A DNA stretch of 64,000 nt from Bacillus luti. Lineage in GTDB: Bacteria > Bacillota > Bacilli > Bacillales > Bacillaceae_G. Made by a program: the position numbers and the translations under genes. Location of the stretch: the NCBI RefSeq assembly GCF_001884105.1, contig NZ_MACI01000003.1, positions 62,001 through 126,000 on the forward strand. Reading direction: 5' to 3'. The notes under the pieces are model-generated. The model was given only the letters and a program-made list of their open reading frames with translations. It was not told where the DNA came from and did not search any database. Position 1 is the stretch's first letter; every line of letters begins with the position of its first letter. Shown in pieces: positions 45,335-54,267 of this stretch.

Positions 45335-46072
45335 TTAATGATGACCAGAGAATAGAGTAAACACTGTTATTAGTAAAAATCCACTAGTTGCCCACGTTAG
45401 AAATGAAAGGAAAGAGAGCTGTTTCTTTGCCTTCCAAAGCATTTCATGAATTGTGACATAGCCAAGTGAACCGATAGCACTTCCCATAATGAGTCCTTGC
45501 AGGTGAAGAGCTTTTCCTTCCATCAAAATTCCAAAAACAGTACCTGTACCGAGAATAAGAGAAAGTAATAAAGTTGTTAATAAGAATGAAATATATTTAT
45601 GCTTTGTAAAGAGAAAGGGGATAATTAAAGCTAATCCTTCTGGAATATGGTGAATGACGATTGCCATTAAAAAGGGAATGGCAGAGTCAGCATGATTAAT
45701 AAAAGCTGTACCTAACGCAAATCCACTTGGTATATTGTGAATGAATATAGCGAAAGAAAGAAAAAGGAAAGTTTGCCATGCTTGTTGATCTTTTTTATGT
45801 ACCATTGGATGATGACAATAGTTATCTAATAAGCTCATAACTAAAATACCGATAGCTATACCAAGTATAGGCCCAATTTTTTCATAGCTTGAAAATGTTT
45901 CAGGAATAATTTCAAGTGATAATAACCCAAGTAAAATACCGCCACATAATGCGTATAAACGATGCATTTTTTCTTCAATTAGCTGGCGTGTTGCCACTCC
46001 AACTGCCCCCCCTAATAGTAATCCACCGAACGAAAAAAACGTAACAATCATTGGAATCCATAATCGTTCCAT
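45335..46072 (-). CDS. ZIP family divalent-metal transporter
   Basis: A 245-residue protein with about eight helices. The metal-binding helices IFIHNIPSGFALGTAF (~108-123) and IVIHHIPEGLALIIPF (~138-153), each with His-N/H-x-P-x-G, are the ZIP signature; CHHPMVHKK (~86-94) is a short His-rich loop. ZIP proteins move zinc, iron or manganese into the cytoplasm. It may be transcribed on into pyruvate oxidase, as the gap has no clear terminator. Confidence 0.92.
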   Translation of the reverse strand: MERLWIPMIVTFFSFGGLLLGGAVGVATRQLIEEKMHRLYALCGGILLGLLSLEIIPETFSSYEKIGPILGIAIGILVMSLLDNYCHHPMVHKKDQQAWQTFLFLSFAIFIHNIPSGFALGTAFINHADSAIPFLMAIVIHHIPEGLALIIPFLFTKHKYISFLLTTLLLSLILGTGTVFGILMEGKALHLQGLIMGSAIGSLGYVTIHEMLWKAKKQLSFLSFLTWATSGFLLITVFTLFSGHH

Positions 46073-46213
46073 CGTATCACACTCCGATTCTATACCCTTG
46101 TTTTTAGCTTACGAGAAGGAAAGTTAGATTAGTCCAAATTATTATGATTAATTATAGAGAAAAAACTGTAAATTCATTATAATTTATATATTGAATTGAA
46201 ATGGAGAATATAA

Positions 46214-46981
46214 ATGCAAACAAAATGGAGTTTATCTGAATAAGAAAATCCAAAACGATATGATATTGAAAATAAAAGTTTGTCAGATTTTCCGTTCTTA
46301 CTATCATAGGCACAAAAACTAAATATACAAAATGAATGGATTCTAGATATTGCTTGTGGAACAGGAAGAATTACAATTCCATTTATAGAAAACGGATATC
46401 AAATGATCGGTGTAGATATACATGAAGGAATGCTTGCTGAAGCGAAGAGAAAAACTACGGATTGTAAGAAGGTAAAATGGTTACAACAAGACTGCTTACA
46501 ATTGAACATTGAAGATACCATTTCGCTAGCATTTATGGTAGGGCATGGATTCCAGCATTTCCTTACGAATATTCATCAAAATCAATTATTAACATCTATT
46601 CATCATGTGGTAGCTGAGAATGGTATATTCATATTTGATACACGTTTCCCTTCAAAAGAAGAATTAATACAACCATCTACAGAAGAATATTCGACAACTG
46701 TTAATGATGAAAAGGGTAGGAAATGTGATTTATATACTGAAATGACATACGATTCAATTCAGCAAATACAGCACTACATAACAACAAGAAAGTTTTATGA
46801 GGGTGATACGCTAGTAGAAGAACTAAAAACAACGATTGATCTTCGTTATACGTACCCGCAAGAATTAGAAAGATTGTTAGAATTGAACGGGTTCGAGTTG
46901 CTACATATATATAATGATTGGGAAGGGAATGAGTTAGGAGAGGATTGTTATTCAATGGTGGTTGTTTGTCGGAAGAAATAA
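46214..46981 (+). pseudogene. Class I SAM methyltransferase gene with two in-frame stops
   Basis: From ATG 46214 the frame reads MQTKWSLSE, TAA (46241-46243), ENPKRYDIENKSLSDFPFLL then S, TAG (46307-46309), AQKLNIQNEWILDIACGTGR (motif I), and runs open to the normal end at 46981. The stops replace what are probably Tyr10 and Trp32. The rest is a complete methyltransferase: GYQMIGVDIHEGML (motif II), AFMVGHGFQHFL and the long C-terminal sheet. The longest ATG frame left starts at 46403, after the GTG-binding motif I, so the product would lack the SAM-binding loop and is unlikely to work. Confidence 0.88.
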
Positions 46982-47068
46982 TAGTATAAAAAACCTCTAA
47001 GGATTAAATTGGTGTCTTACATAATTAGTATTTTAAATAAATGATATTATTTTTAGGAGGGTGAAAAA

Positions 47069-47698
47069 ATGTCCTGGTATTTAGATAACGTTTATGAGTT
47101 AAATAAAGAATCTCCATATACATTTTATGTTCCCGGTGCAGAAGTTTTGGAGAAATTAAAGGTTGGAGATTTGGTAAAGTTAATTTTTGTAACTAAAAAC
47201 GAAGAAGAAGATGGGTTTCATGGTGAAAGAATGTGGGTTGAAATCAATGAAAGAAATGATAAGAAGTTTGTAGGGAAACTGAGCAATAATCCGTATCGTT
47301 TAGATTTAAAAGTAGGTGATGAAATTTCATTTGGAATTGAAAATATAGGTGATACGGAATATAATGATCCAGCTTCAAAAGATTGGGATTTTTATTTTGA
47401 CACGAAGGTAATTGTTAGTAATGATGTACTTGACAAAAGAGAATTTAACTTCATGCTTAAAGAGGATCCAAGAGAAGAGGGTGACTCTGGTTGGTCAATA
47501 TTAAGTGGCTATGAAAGTGATGACTATGTAAATAATCCTAAAAACTTTCAAATTATTTCAATTGGCGTCATATTGAATATGGATGATTCTATTTTAGAAT
47601 TTATTGGGGAACCGCCTTTATGTGCATATGAAAGAAATGATAGAGGTAGATTTTATAAGATTAAAGACTATGATTGGGATACTTATTTAAATGGATAG
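47069..47698 (+). CDS. DUF2314-DUF2185 two-domain protein, possible immunity protein
   Basis: A 209-residue acidic protein. Residues ~25-95 (GERMWVEINERNDKKFVGKL, LKVGDEISF) resemble DUF2314; residues ~110-205 (VIVSNDVLDKREFNFMLKED, GDSGWSILSGYESDDYV and the closing CAYERNDRGRFYKI) match DUF2185, also called Imm33-like. Such domains occur in immunity proteins of polymorphic toxin systems. AGGAGGGTG precedes the ATG. No toxin gene is adjacent, so it may be an orphan immunity gene; the family calls are from memory. Confidence 0.65.
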   Translation: MSWYLDNVYELNKESPYTFYVPGAEVLEKLKVGDLVKLIFVTKNEEEDGFHGERMWVEINERNDKKFVGKLSNNPYRLDLKVGDEISFGIENIGDTEYNDPASKDWDFYFDTKVIVSNDVLDKREFNFMLKEDPREEGDSGWSILSGYESDDYVNNPKNFQIISIGVILNMDDSILEFIGEPPLCAYERNDRGRFYKIKDYDWDTYLNG

Positions 47699-47800
47699 AA
47701 GAAGTTACTACGTTTTAAAGAAAGCAATATATATTATTTCAAGCTATGCGCTGGTACAGATAATAATTGAAGAGAGTAGTAGTAAATGGAGGGATTAGTT

Positions 47801-48667
47801 ATGCAGCAAATTAAAAAAATAGGAAACTCATTTTGGTATATGACACCTGTTTCCGAAACAGATAGACCTATATTAGGAATGGTCGTTGGAAAAGAAAAAA
47901 CTTTAATGATTGATGCAGGGAATTCAGAAGCACATGCACAATTATTTTTAGAAATGTTAAAAGAACAGAATGTATCAAGTCCTGATTTTGTGGCACTAAC
48001 GCATTGGCACTGGGATCATATTTTTGGATTGTCTGTACTACAAAATGCATTAACTATTGCACATACTGAAACGAAAAAGGAGATGCAGACATTAGTATCT
48101 TATGAATGGACAGATGATGCGTTGGACGCACGAGTAGAAGAAGGTACAGAAATTGAATTTTGTGCGGATTGTATCAAAAAAGAGTTTAGTGGACAACCAA
48201 GAAATATTAAAATTATCCCACCGAACTTAACGTTTCAGAATCAACTTGAATTAGACCTTGGTGAAGTGACATGCGTGTTAAAACATGTTGGCGGAGATCA
48301 TGCACATGACTCTGTTGTTATGTATATGAAAGAAGAAAAGATATTGTTTTTAGGAGACTGTATATATGCTGATATTTTTTCTTCGAAGTGGAATTATACG
48401 ACAAAACGAACGTTTAAATTAATAGATGAATTAGAGAAATTTGATGCTGGGACATATATTCTTTCTCATGGGACAGCTATAAATCGGGATGAGTTTTTAC
48501 AAGAGATGCATTTGCTGAAAACAGTAGGAACTTATACGGAAATACATAAAGGCGATGAAGAGAAGATAAAGGAAGCTTTTAAACGAGATATAGATAGAGA
48601 ATTAAATGAAGATGAACTAGAAACAATAACGTTTTTTGTAAATGGCTATGAAATGAACAATCTGTAA
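47801..48667 (+). CDS. Metallo-beta-lactamase-fold hydrolase
   Basis: A 288-residue protein with the MBL metal site THWHWDH (~67-73), further ligands in GGDHAHDSVVMYM (~165-177) and FLGDCIYADIF (~183-193), and SHGTAI (~225-230). These bind two metal ions; the substrate is not known. ATG 47801 was chosen because GGAGGG lies seven bases before it; the upstream ATG at 47786 has no ribosome binding site. A terminator follows. Confidence 0.88.
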   Translation: MQQIKKIGNSFWYMTPVSETDRPILGMVVGKEKTLMIDAGNSEAHAQLFLEMLKEQNVSSPDFVALTHWHWDHIFGLSVLQNALTIAHTETKKEMQTLVSYEWTDDALDARVEEGTEIEFCADCIKKEFSGQPRNIKIIPPNLTFQNQLELDLGEVTCVLKHVGGDHAHDSVVMYMKEEKILFLGDCIYADIFSSKWNYTTKRTFKLIDELEKFDAGTYILSHGTAINRDEFLQEMHLLKTVGTYTEIHKGDEEKIKEAFKRDIDRELNEDELETITFFVNGYEMNNL

Positions 48668-48701
48668 AATACAAATCTAATCAAATAACATTAAATTACA
48701 C

Positions 48702-48738
48702 AAAAAGAGTATTGAGAGTAAGTGCAATACTCTTTTTG
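48702..48738. terminator. Bidirectional rho-independent terminator
   Basis: AAAAAGAGTATT and AATACTCTTTTT pair around a 12-base loop, between the MBL gene and the convergent DUF2441-like gene. Confidence 0.85.
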
Positions 48739-48741
48739 AAA

Positions 48742-49344
48742 TTAAATTTGAAGTGATGAAAAGTCATCAATAATTTCCACTACTTCAATTTTCCCATTAA
48801 TCAATAGCTCAGGAAGTTCATTTTTAACGTTTCCCTTCCAATACTCTTTAGCTTGTTCAATTTTTTGAGAGAATGGAATACCATCTTCTTTCGGTAAAAG
48901 ATTACCGTCACCTTCAAAAGAATTTCCAGTTACTTGTAGTTTAACAATCTGCAAAACTTCTCGATTGTAGGAATCAAATAATGCTTTCCATTTCAAAGCA
49001 TCTTCATAGTTTTTGGCAGCATATAAGCAAGATAATCTGGAAGGGTATTCAGGATATTCTTGTAGCCTAACCATTTCTACAATCGTTTCTCTGACTGCTC
49101 TAATTGTTTGATCCATATAACTCATAACTACTTTCACATTTTCATTTTTTAAATATAATCCGCCATTTGTATAATGATTTTTTAAAATTTGTATCGAATC
49201 TTCACCGTTAGAATTTAATTGCTCTCTTTCAAAAAAGAAGCGATATAGGGTATTCGTTTGATTTTTGTCAAAATGAATGATTTGCCCAATACTCATTTTT
49301 TTCCTTGTAACGATGTGATAAGCGTAAAATTCTGCTTCATGCAT
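48742..49344 (-). CDS. DUF2441-like hypothetical protein
   Basis: A 200-residue protein starting [20 protein letters not shown], with [17 protein letters not shown] (~21-37), [19 protein letters not shown] (~102-120) and a beta-rich end. The pattern (H.V.. .. .G.. H.....N..Y.. F..., then PSR..CLY.....A..W) fits DUF2441, a family related to RES/ADP-ribosyltransferase-like folds, of unknown role. ATG 49344 has AGGAGG upstream; the frame extends far upstream without a ribosome binding site. A long hairpin (49362-49409) lies in its leader. Confidence 0.6.
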   Translation of the reverse strand: MHEAEFYAYHIVTRKKMSIGQIIHFDKNQTNTLYRFFFEREQLNSNGEDSIQILKNHYTNGGLYLKNENVKVVMSYMDQTIRAVRETIVEMVRLQEYPEYPSRLSCLYAAKNYEDALKWKALFDSYNREVLQIVKLQVTGNSFEGDGNLLPKEDGIPFSQKIEQAKEYWKGNVKNELPELLINGKIEVVEIIDDFSSLQI

Positions 49345-49361
49345 GGTAATCCTCCTAGTAG

Positions 49362-49409
49362 TTATATATTTCAATGTTAAATTTAATAATTCAACATTGA
49401 AATATATAA
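49362..49409. promoter_or_regulatory. Inverted repeat in the leader of the DUF2441-like gene
   Basis: TTATATATTTCAATGTT and AACATTGAAATATATAA are perfect 17-base arms around a 14-base AT-rich loop, starting 18 bp before the ATG. It may be an operator or an RNA hairpin next to the ribosome binding site. Confidence 0.5.
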
Positions 49410-49555
49410 AACCTCTATAAATAAAAGTGAGAGTTCGAGTTGAGAGGAAAAAAACATATGAAAACGTTTTAAATTTGTTCACAAAATGTTCACTTACGAA
49501 GAGGTTTCCGATATCGATATAATGACAAAGACTCAAAGAGAAGGGATGATGAAAA

Positions 49556-50041
49556 TTGCCAACAACAAGAAAGGAAAATCTCCAATTTGGCATGATGATG
49601 TGCCTAGGGATGGTTATCGTAATGACGTTTTACAATGTATTGATGAATGGAGCAGGAGGACCAATTCATATTAAGGAGATCGTATTAGAACTACTCATTG
49701 GATTTATAATTGCACTATTAATTGAAATATGTATCGTTGGACCTTGTGCGAAAAAAATTGTATTCGCGTTACCGTTTGATAAATCGAAGAAAATAAATAT
49801 TATTGTTGCGATGGCGACAGCAATGGTAATCGGAATGGTGTTCTTTATGTCATTTTTCGGTATAGCTATGATGTATTTACATAATGGGCTACATGGCGAC
49901 TCATTTATTTCTATTTACTTTTCAATTTTTATTAAAAACTTTATGATGGCGTATCCACTACAATTAATCATTATGGGACCGTTAGTACGTTTCTTATTTA
50001 CAAGGTTTGTTATGAAGAAGAAATCTGTTACTATAGCGTAA
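49556..50041 (+). CDS. DUF2798-type membrane protein
   Basis: A 161-residue protein with four helices arranged as two repeats: [20 protein letters not shown] (~12-31) and [20 protein letters not shown] (~87-106), each followed by a helix ending GP ([16 protein letters not shown]). That repeat structure fits DUF2798, of unknown role. TTG 49556 is the start, with AAGGGATG upstream. A terminator follows at 50080. Confidence 0.7.
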   Translation: MPTTRKENLQFGMMMCLGMVIVMTFYNVLMNGAGGPIHIKEIVLELLIGFIIALLIEICIVGPCAKKIVFALPFDKSKKINIIVAMATAMVIGMVFFMSFFGIAMMYLHNGLHGDSFISIYFSIFIKNFMMAYPLQLIIMGPLVRFLFTRFVMKKKSVTIA

Positions 50042-50079
50042 ATTTAATTTATAAAATATTATATATCAATATTCTAATT

Positions 50080-50115
50080 AAAGCGCACCTCAAATATTCT
50101 GGGGTGTGCTTTTTT
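50080..50115 (+). terminator. Rho-independent terminator
   Basis: AAGCGCACC and GGTGTGCTT pair around a 16-base AT-rich loop (one G-T wobble) and are followed by seven Ts. Confidence 0.75.
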
Positions 50116-50220
50116 TGTTCATTCCTAGCTATTTTCAAACTGATGTGACATTTGTCCTTTTGCCTTTATAGGGTTATAGCTTTTAATTAAGTCAGGAATA
50201 AAAGATGAGGAGATGATTTT

Positions 50221-50646
50221 TTGAAAGGTATTATATTTGCTATTTTTGCTGGTTTATTTATAACACTTCAAGGAACCTTTAATGCGAAACTTAGTTCACA
50301 TATCGGCATATGGTCAACGAGTATTATAACTCATTTAATTGGGTTTCTTATTGCAACTACTGTATTTTTGGTAAAGAAAGAAGAGAAAGTAACAGATTTA
50401 AAGGGTGTGAAAAAAGTATATTTAGCAGCCGGTGCATTTGGTGGTTTGATTATTTGTGCAGAAACTATGGCGATATATTCAATGGGAGTTACATTAACAG
50501 CTGGAACACTTATGGTTGCACAATTATTAACAGCAGCTGTTATTGAAATGAAAGGACTGTTTCATATAAAAAAGATACAAATGGAGAGATGTCACATTGT
50601 GGGAACAATAGTAATGATTATAGGTATTGCTATATTTAATATGTAA
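50221..50646 (+). CDS. DUF606 (YdcZ-type) DMT-superfamily membrane protein, first copy
   Basis: A 141-residue, five-helix protein with IIFAIFAGLFITLQGTFNAK (~3-22), the YdcZ/DUF606 start in which G.....Q...NA.L is conserved. TTG 50221 is the start, with GAGGAGATGA upstream. A second member of the family (51378-51848) follows the Crp/Fnr-type gene, so the two half-size proteins probably work as a pair in one operon. The substrate is unknown. Confidence 0.8.
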   Translation: MKGIIFAIFAGLFITLQGTFNAKLSSHIGIWSTSIITHLIGFLIATTVFLVKKEEKVTDLKGVKKVYLAAGAFGGLIICAETMAIYSMGVTLTAGTLMVAQLLTAAVIEMKGLFHIKKIQMERCHIVGTIVMIIGIAIFNM

Positions 50647-50659
50647 AGGAAAGGAGGAA

Positions 50660-51358
50660 ATGAAAGTGGAGAATAAATCAGAATTAATTATGCATTATTT
50701 GAAAACTTATAAAATACTTGAGGTTTTTTCGGAAATAGACACAGATTATTTTCAAGTAAATCATTTTAAAAAAGGTACACTTATTTGTGATAAAGATGAG
50801 GGAATTCATCGTTTATATTTTGTTGTTAAAGGTAAAGTAAAAGTTTACACGATTACACCAGAAGGAAAGAAACTAATCCTTCGTTTTATTAATCCATTGG
50901 CGGTTGTTGGCGATATTGAATTAATACAAAAAAGTAAGACACATAATGTCGTTGAAGCTTGTTCAGATGTTATAGCTATCTCCATTTCTAATACGGTAAT
51001 TAGAAACAAGTTAATACAGGATCCTATATTTATGAACTTCCTACTTGAAAACATTGCGAACACATTAAAGATATCGACTCGTTTTACAGCTCTTAATTTA
51101 CTTTATCCAGTAGAAGTACGTGTAGCTAGTTATTTACTTTCCATTTCTACTGATAGTAATGGGAATATGTATAAAGAGGATTTGGATGCAACTTCGGTAT
51201 CAAGTATCGCAGATTTTATAGGAGTAAGCTATAGACACGTAATTCGTGTGTTACAAAAATTTTATAATGAAAAATTAATTGAAAAGAGCAATGGAGTTAT
51301 TGTAATTAAAGAAATTTCTAGAATGAAGGAAGTCGCGAAAGATAATATATATGAGTAA
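50660..51358 (+). CDS. Crp/Fnr-family transcriptional regulator
   Basis: A 232-residue regulator with an N-terminal cyclic-nucleotide-binding-like domain (KKGTLICDKDEGIHRLYFVV ~37-56, GKVKVYTITPEGKKLILRF ~58-76, VGDIELI ~85-91) and a C-terminal winged helix whose recognition helix is SSIADFIGVSYRHVIRVLQK (~187-206). ATG 50660 follows AAGGAGG; the longer frame would overlap the first DUF606 gene. It lies between two DUF606 genes and ends 19 bp before the second, so it probably controls them. No Fe-S cysteine cluster is evident, so it is not a classical Fnr. Confidence 0.88.
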   Translation: MKVENKSELIMHYLKTYKILEVFSEIDTDYFQVNHFKKGTLICDKDEGIHRLYFVVKGKVKVYTITPEGKKLILRFINPLAVVGDIELIQKSKTHNVVEACSDVIAISISNTVIRNKLIQDPIFMNFLLENIANTLKISTRFTALNLLYPVEVRVASYLLSISTDSNGNMYKEDLDATSVSSIADFIGVSYRHVIRVLQKFYNEKLIEKSNGVIVIKEISRMKEVAKDNIYE

Positions 51359-51377
51359 TAAAAGGGAGAGAAAGATT

Positions 51378-51848
51378 ATGATTGGATTTAGTTTAGCTAT
51401 ATTTGCTGGAGTATTAATTAGCTTACAATCTGTTTTTAATGCAAAAGTGAATGAAAATGTAGGGCAGTGGTTAACAACTGCATGTGTTCTTGGAGTAGGT
51501 CTTATAAGTTCGGTTTTATTTTATATCATAACAGAGAACAGTATTAGCATAAAATTTTATACTACAAATTATTTATTTTATGTAAGTGGATTGTTTGGCA
51601 TTGGATTAATTATTTGTATAATGGGTGCAATAAAGAGTTTAGGTCCAGCGTATACGGTGCTAATTAGCCTTATTACTCAATTGGTCGTTGCCTTATGCAT
51701 TGATTCATTCGGATTATTTGGAATGGAGAGCATTCCATTACAAATAAATAAATTAGTTGGCATAGGCCTATTAATTGTCGGGGTAGGAATTTTTAAAAAT
51801 CTATTTTCGAATAAAAAAGATATCCATATAAATGAGGATAGTGTCTAA
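51378..51848 (+). CDS. DUF606 (YdcZ-type) DMT-superfamily membrane protein, second copy
   Basis: A 156-residue five-helix protein with FSLAIFAGVLISLQSVFNAK (~4-23), parallel to the first copy's start, and a closing LVGIGLLIVGVGIFKNLF. ATG 51378 follows GGGAGAGAAAG. The two copies share the family start but differ elsewhere, as expected of two subunits of one heteromeric carrier rather than a recent duplication. Confidence 0.8.
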   Translation: MIGFSLAIFAGVLISLQSVFNAKVNENVGQWLTTACVLGVGLISSVLFYIITENSISIKFYTTNYLFYVSGLFGIGLIICIMGAIKSLGPAYTVLISLITQLVVALCIDSFGLFGMESIPLQINKLVGIGLLIVGVGIFKNLFSNKKDIHINEDSV

Positions 51849-51932
51849 AGAATATAAAGGGAAAAAGTGTTAATGGTCAGAACTTATACATTTAGATAGT
51901 AATAAGTGAGCGATAAGGAGAGCGAGAAATAA

Positions 51933-52826
51933 ATGATCCAGTTTATGTTGCAAGATGGTGCACACTATTTGAAAATCAATGGGATTTTGCATTGGTGTAA
52001 AGTTGCAGGGAGAGCTCATAATACAGTTCCTCTTATTATTGTACATGGTGGTCCAGGTGGTAATCATTATGTATTCGAAAGAACACTTGGGTTGAGGTTA
52101 GAAGGAAATAGGACTGTTGTTTATTACGAACAAAGAGGATGTGGACGAAGTGAGGCACCACAAGATGATGGTGAGTACTCAATCAATACTCTAGTGGAAG
52201 ATTTAGAGGAATTAAGAAAGCAATTAAATGTAGAGAAGATAAATTTGTTAGGCTACTCTTTTGGTGGACAACTTTGTTTAGAGTATGCTTTGAAATATCC
52301 GAAAAACATTGAAAAAATGGTATTACAAGCACCATTATTAGATGATTTTAATGATATGTATACGGTGCAGATAGAAGGTTTTCTACAAATAACGAAAGGA
52401 GAAATGAAAGAACAAATATCGAAAATAAGTAAGTCGGAAATTGCGTTAAAAGAAAAATACAATCAAGTTTGGAGTATAGTTGATACAGTAACTATAGATC
52501 GATTATTGTTTAAAAATGAAGAATTTGCAAAGTTAAATCGCAGTCTTTGGAAGGAAAGTAAGTTAAGTAATACAGGGAAGATGAGTAAAGTTATTTTTGA
52601 AACAAAATCACCTTTACCGCTTATTGGGCGCATTAAAGATTTAGAAATTGATACGTGTGTCATAGTCGGGGCGCATGACTATAACACGGGTGTAGGAATG
52701 AGTAATAGAATATCGAGACAATTGAAAAATAGTAAACTTGTTATATTTGAAAATAGTGCGCATTTCCCAGATATAGAGGAGACGGATAAAGTATGTGAAA
52801 CGATTATTGAGTTTTTGGAACGATAG
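51933..52826 (+). CDS. Alpha/beta hydrolase, proline iminopeptidase-like
   Basis: A 297-residue hydrolase. The oxyanion HGGPGGNHYVF (~38-48), YYEQRGCGRSEAP (~64-76), the nucleophile elbow GYSFGGQ (~109-115, Ser111), a helical cap (~140-215) and the late Asp and His (IVGAHDY ~249, NSAHFPDIEE ~276) follow the S33/proline iminopeptidase pattern. Such enzymes release N-terminal proline or hydrolyse small amides and esters. AAGGAGAG precedes the ATG. Confidence 0.88.
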   Translation: MIQFMLQDGAHYLKINGILHWCKVAGRAHNTVPLIIVHGGPGGNHYVFERTLGLRLEGNRTVVYYEQRGCGRSEAPQDDGEYSINTLVEDLEELRKQLNVEKINLLGYSFGGQLCLEYALKYPKNIEKMVLQAPLLDDFNDMYTVQIEGFLQITKGEMKEQISKISKSEIALKEKYNQVWSIVDTVTIDRLLFKNEEFAKLNRSLWKESKLSNTGKMSKVIFETKSPLPLIGRIKDLEIDTCVIVGAHDYNTGVGMSNRISRQLKNSKLVIFENSAHFPDIEETDKVCETIIEFLER

Positions 52827-52829
52827 GGG

Positions 52830-53210
52830 AATCGCTAGCATTTTGGAAAATCCTCACGCTAAGAGCATACGAAATTTTATACAGTTTTTTGACGAATCCA
52901 ATAGCAAAAAATAACATTAAAACCGCATCAGTATAGGAATGTATAAAAAACGCATAGATCCATAGAACAAAAAGGTGCTTCGCTGGTGAGTGTAGGGTGT
53001 CTCCTTTCTCTTGCTACTGATAATAGGACGTTATGTTAACCTTACATGAATATCCTATTCGTCCATTTTTGTACGAGATTCATAATGTCCACGCTAGAAC
53101 GCCCATTTTAGACAGGACAAATGCTATTCGTCTACGTCCAAAACTCTGCCTCCGGCTGAACTTCGTGAAGCTGGGGAATATTTAAGAATCACTTTCTCAA
53201 AGTAATGTTT
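52830..53210. other. 380-bp region without a recognised gene
   Basis: No ribosome binding site plus ORF was found on either strand. The minus strand can be read as a short hydrophobic segment (AKHLFVLWIYAFFIHSYTDA) without a start, perhaps a relic. Motifs such as GGACG...CGTCC and ATTCGTC recur several times between 53030 and 53140, but I do not recognise a repeat family. Confidence 0.35.
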
Positions 53211-53212
53211 CC

Positions 53213-53249
53213 TATACTTTTTGTAAATGTACATATACTTTTTGTAAAT
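53213..53249. promoter_or_regulatory. 16-bp direct repeat before the XRE gene
   Basis: TATACTTTTTGTAAAT occurs at 53213-53228 and again at 53234-53249, offset by 21 bp (two helix turns), followed by ATATGTTTACATA. It is a likely operator for the XRE regulator that follows. Confidence 0.55.
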
Positions 53250-53320
53250 ATATGTTTACATACTTCCTAAAATTGGATAAAATAAATGTAACAAATTTAC
53301 ATAAAGGAGAACTGGTAGAT

Positions 53321-53533
53321 TTGGTTATAAATAAAGTAAAACAATTCCGCGTTATTAGAGACATCACCCAAGAGCAATTAGCTTCTTCTGTTAATATCAC
53401 CAGGCAATCCCTCATCGCCATCGAGAAGAATAAATACAATCCCAGCTTAGAATTAGCATTGAAATTATGTGAGTACTTTGATTGTAAAGTAGAGGATTTA
53501 TTTCAATTAGATAAAACTGGGGAGGAATTATAA
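53321..53533 (+). CDS. XRE-family transcriptional regulator
   Basis: A 70-residue single-domain helix-turn-helix protein: VKQFRVIRDITQEQLASSVN (~6-25) with ITRQSLIAIEKNKYNPSLEL (~26-45) as the recognition region and ALKLCEYFDCKVEDLFQL at the end. TTG 53321 is used because AAAGGAG lies about 11 bases upstream. It overlaps the next gene by one base, and such XRE/membrane-protein pairs are usually autoregulated. Confidence 0.88.
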   Translation: MVINKVKQFRVIRDITQEQLASSVNITRQSLIAIEKNKYNPSLELALKLCEYFDCKVEDLFQLDKTGEEL

Positions 53534-53955
53534 TGAATAAGAACGAAAAACTTTATGGACATATTGGGCTTACGGTTGTAATGTCTTTATTGCTTTTCTT
53601 TAGTAGCAACAATTATGCCGAAGGGTTTCAATCTGTTCTTATATTTATCGTAGGTTATACCGTTTTGTCATTTATAATTACATTGATTAAGGGTGAGATT
53701 TCTAAAAGAAAAAATAAAGAAAACGGACAGTATCCATTGCCTAATACAGACGAGCGAATTGAAAAATTGATGTTAAAAATCTCAGCTCAAATTTTCGCCC
53801 TAGCTCTTTTCGTTGCCTTTGTTGTACTGTTTGTAATGTATTTTATGAATAACAATGCTGTCATCCGAGTAGAATACGTTCTTGGTTTTGTGTTCCTAGT
53901 TTTGTTTATTGGAGTCGGCTTCAGCTCAAAAATCGCAAAGAAAATTGATCAATAA
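53533..53955 (+). CDS. Membrane protein paired with XRE regulator (DUF2178-like)
   Basis: A 140-residue protein with four helices (about residues 9-25, 33-51, 83-106 and 115-133) and a polar middle segment YPLPNTDERIEKLMLKIS (~67-84). The helix-helix-DER-helix-helix layout resembles DUF2178 proteins, which are found after small XRE regulators in Firmicutes. Function is unknown. Its start overlaps the XRE stop by one base. Confidence 0.65.
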   Translation: MNKNEKLYGHIGLTVVMSLLLFFSSNNYAEGFQSVLIFIVGYTVLSFIITLIKGEISKRKNKENGQYPLPNTDERIEKLMLKISAQIFALALFVAFVVLFVMYFMNNNAVIRVEYVLGFVFLVLFIGVGFSSKIAKKIDQ

Positions 53956-53966
53956 TTGAGTTGTAA

Positions 53967-54000
53967 TAAAAAAGGCGTAGCTGTTGCTATGTCTTTTTAT
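53967..54000 (+). terminator. Rho-independent terminator
   Basis: AAAAAGGCGTAGC and GCTATGTCTTTTT pair with wobbles and one mismatch around TGTT, just after the membrane protein gene. Confidence 0.6.
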
Positions 54001-54267
54001 TTTGGGCGGCTTCTTTACATTATTATTGTTTAGCGTGTTCTTTTTTCTTTATGAATTTAGTCATTATTTTATTTTTAATTGTTTTTGAAGTCATGTGGAG
54101 TGAAGTCGATGTGTTTGAGTAGTTGTTTTAGGAAAGGAGAATATGATTGGAAATAAAATATTACTAAACATATATAACTAATGAATATAATGTCTTTTTC
54201 AGTTATTATGTTGTAAATCATTTTATGATAAAATCTATTACATAATTTAATAAAGGAGTAGTATTCA
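54001..54267. other. AT-rich intergenic region, no gene seen
   Basis: About 270 bp with no convincing frame or structure. It probably holds the promoter of the small peptide gene that follows. Confidence 0.35.

Noticed and set aside
46403-46981. Intact 192-residue methyltransferase
   Set aside because: Homology continues upstream through two stop codons and includes the SAM-binding motif I, so this ORF is the rest of a broken gene.
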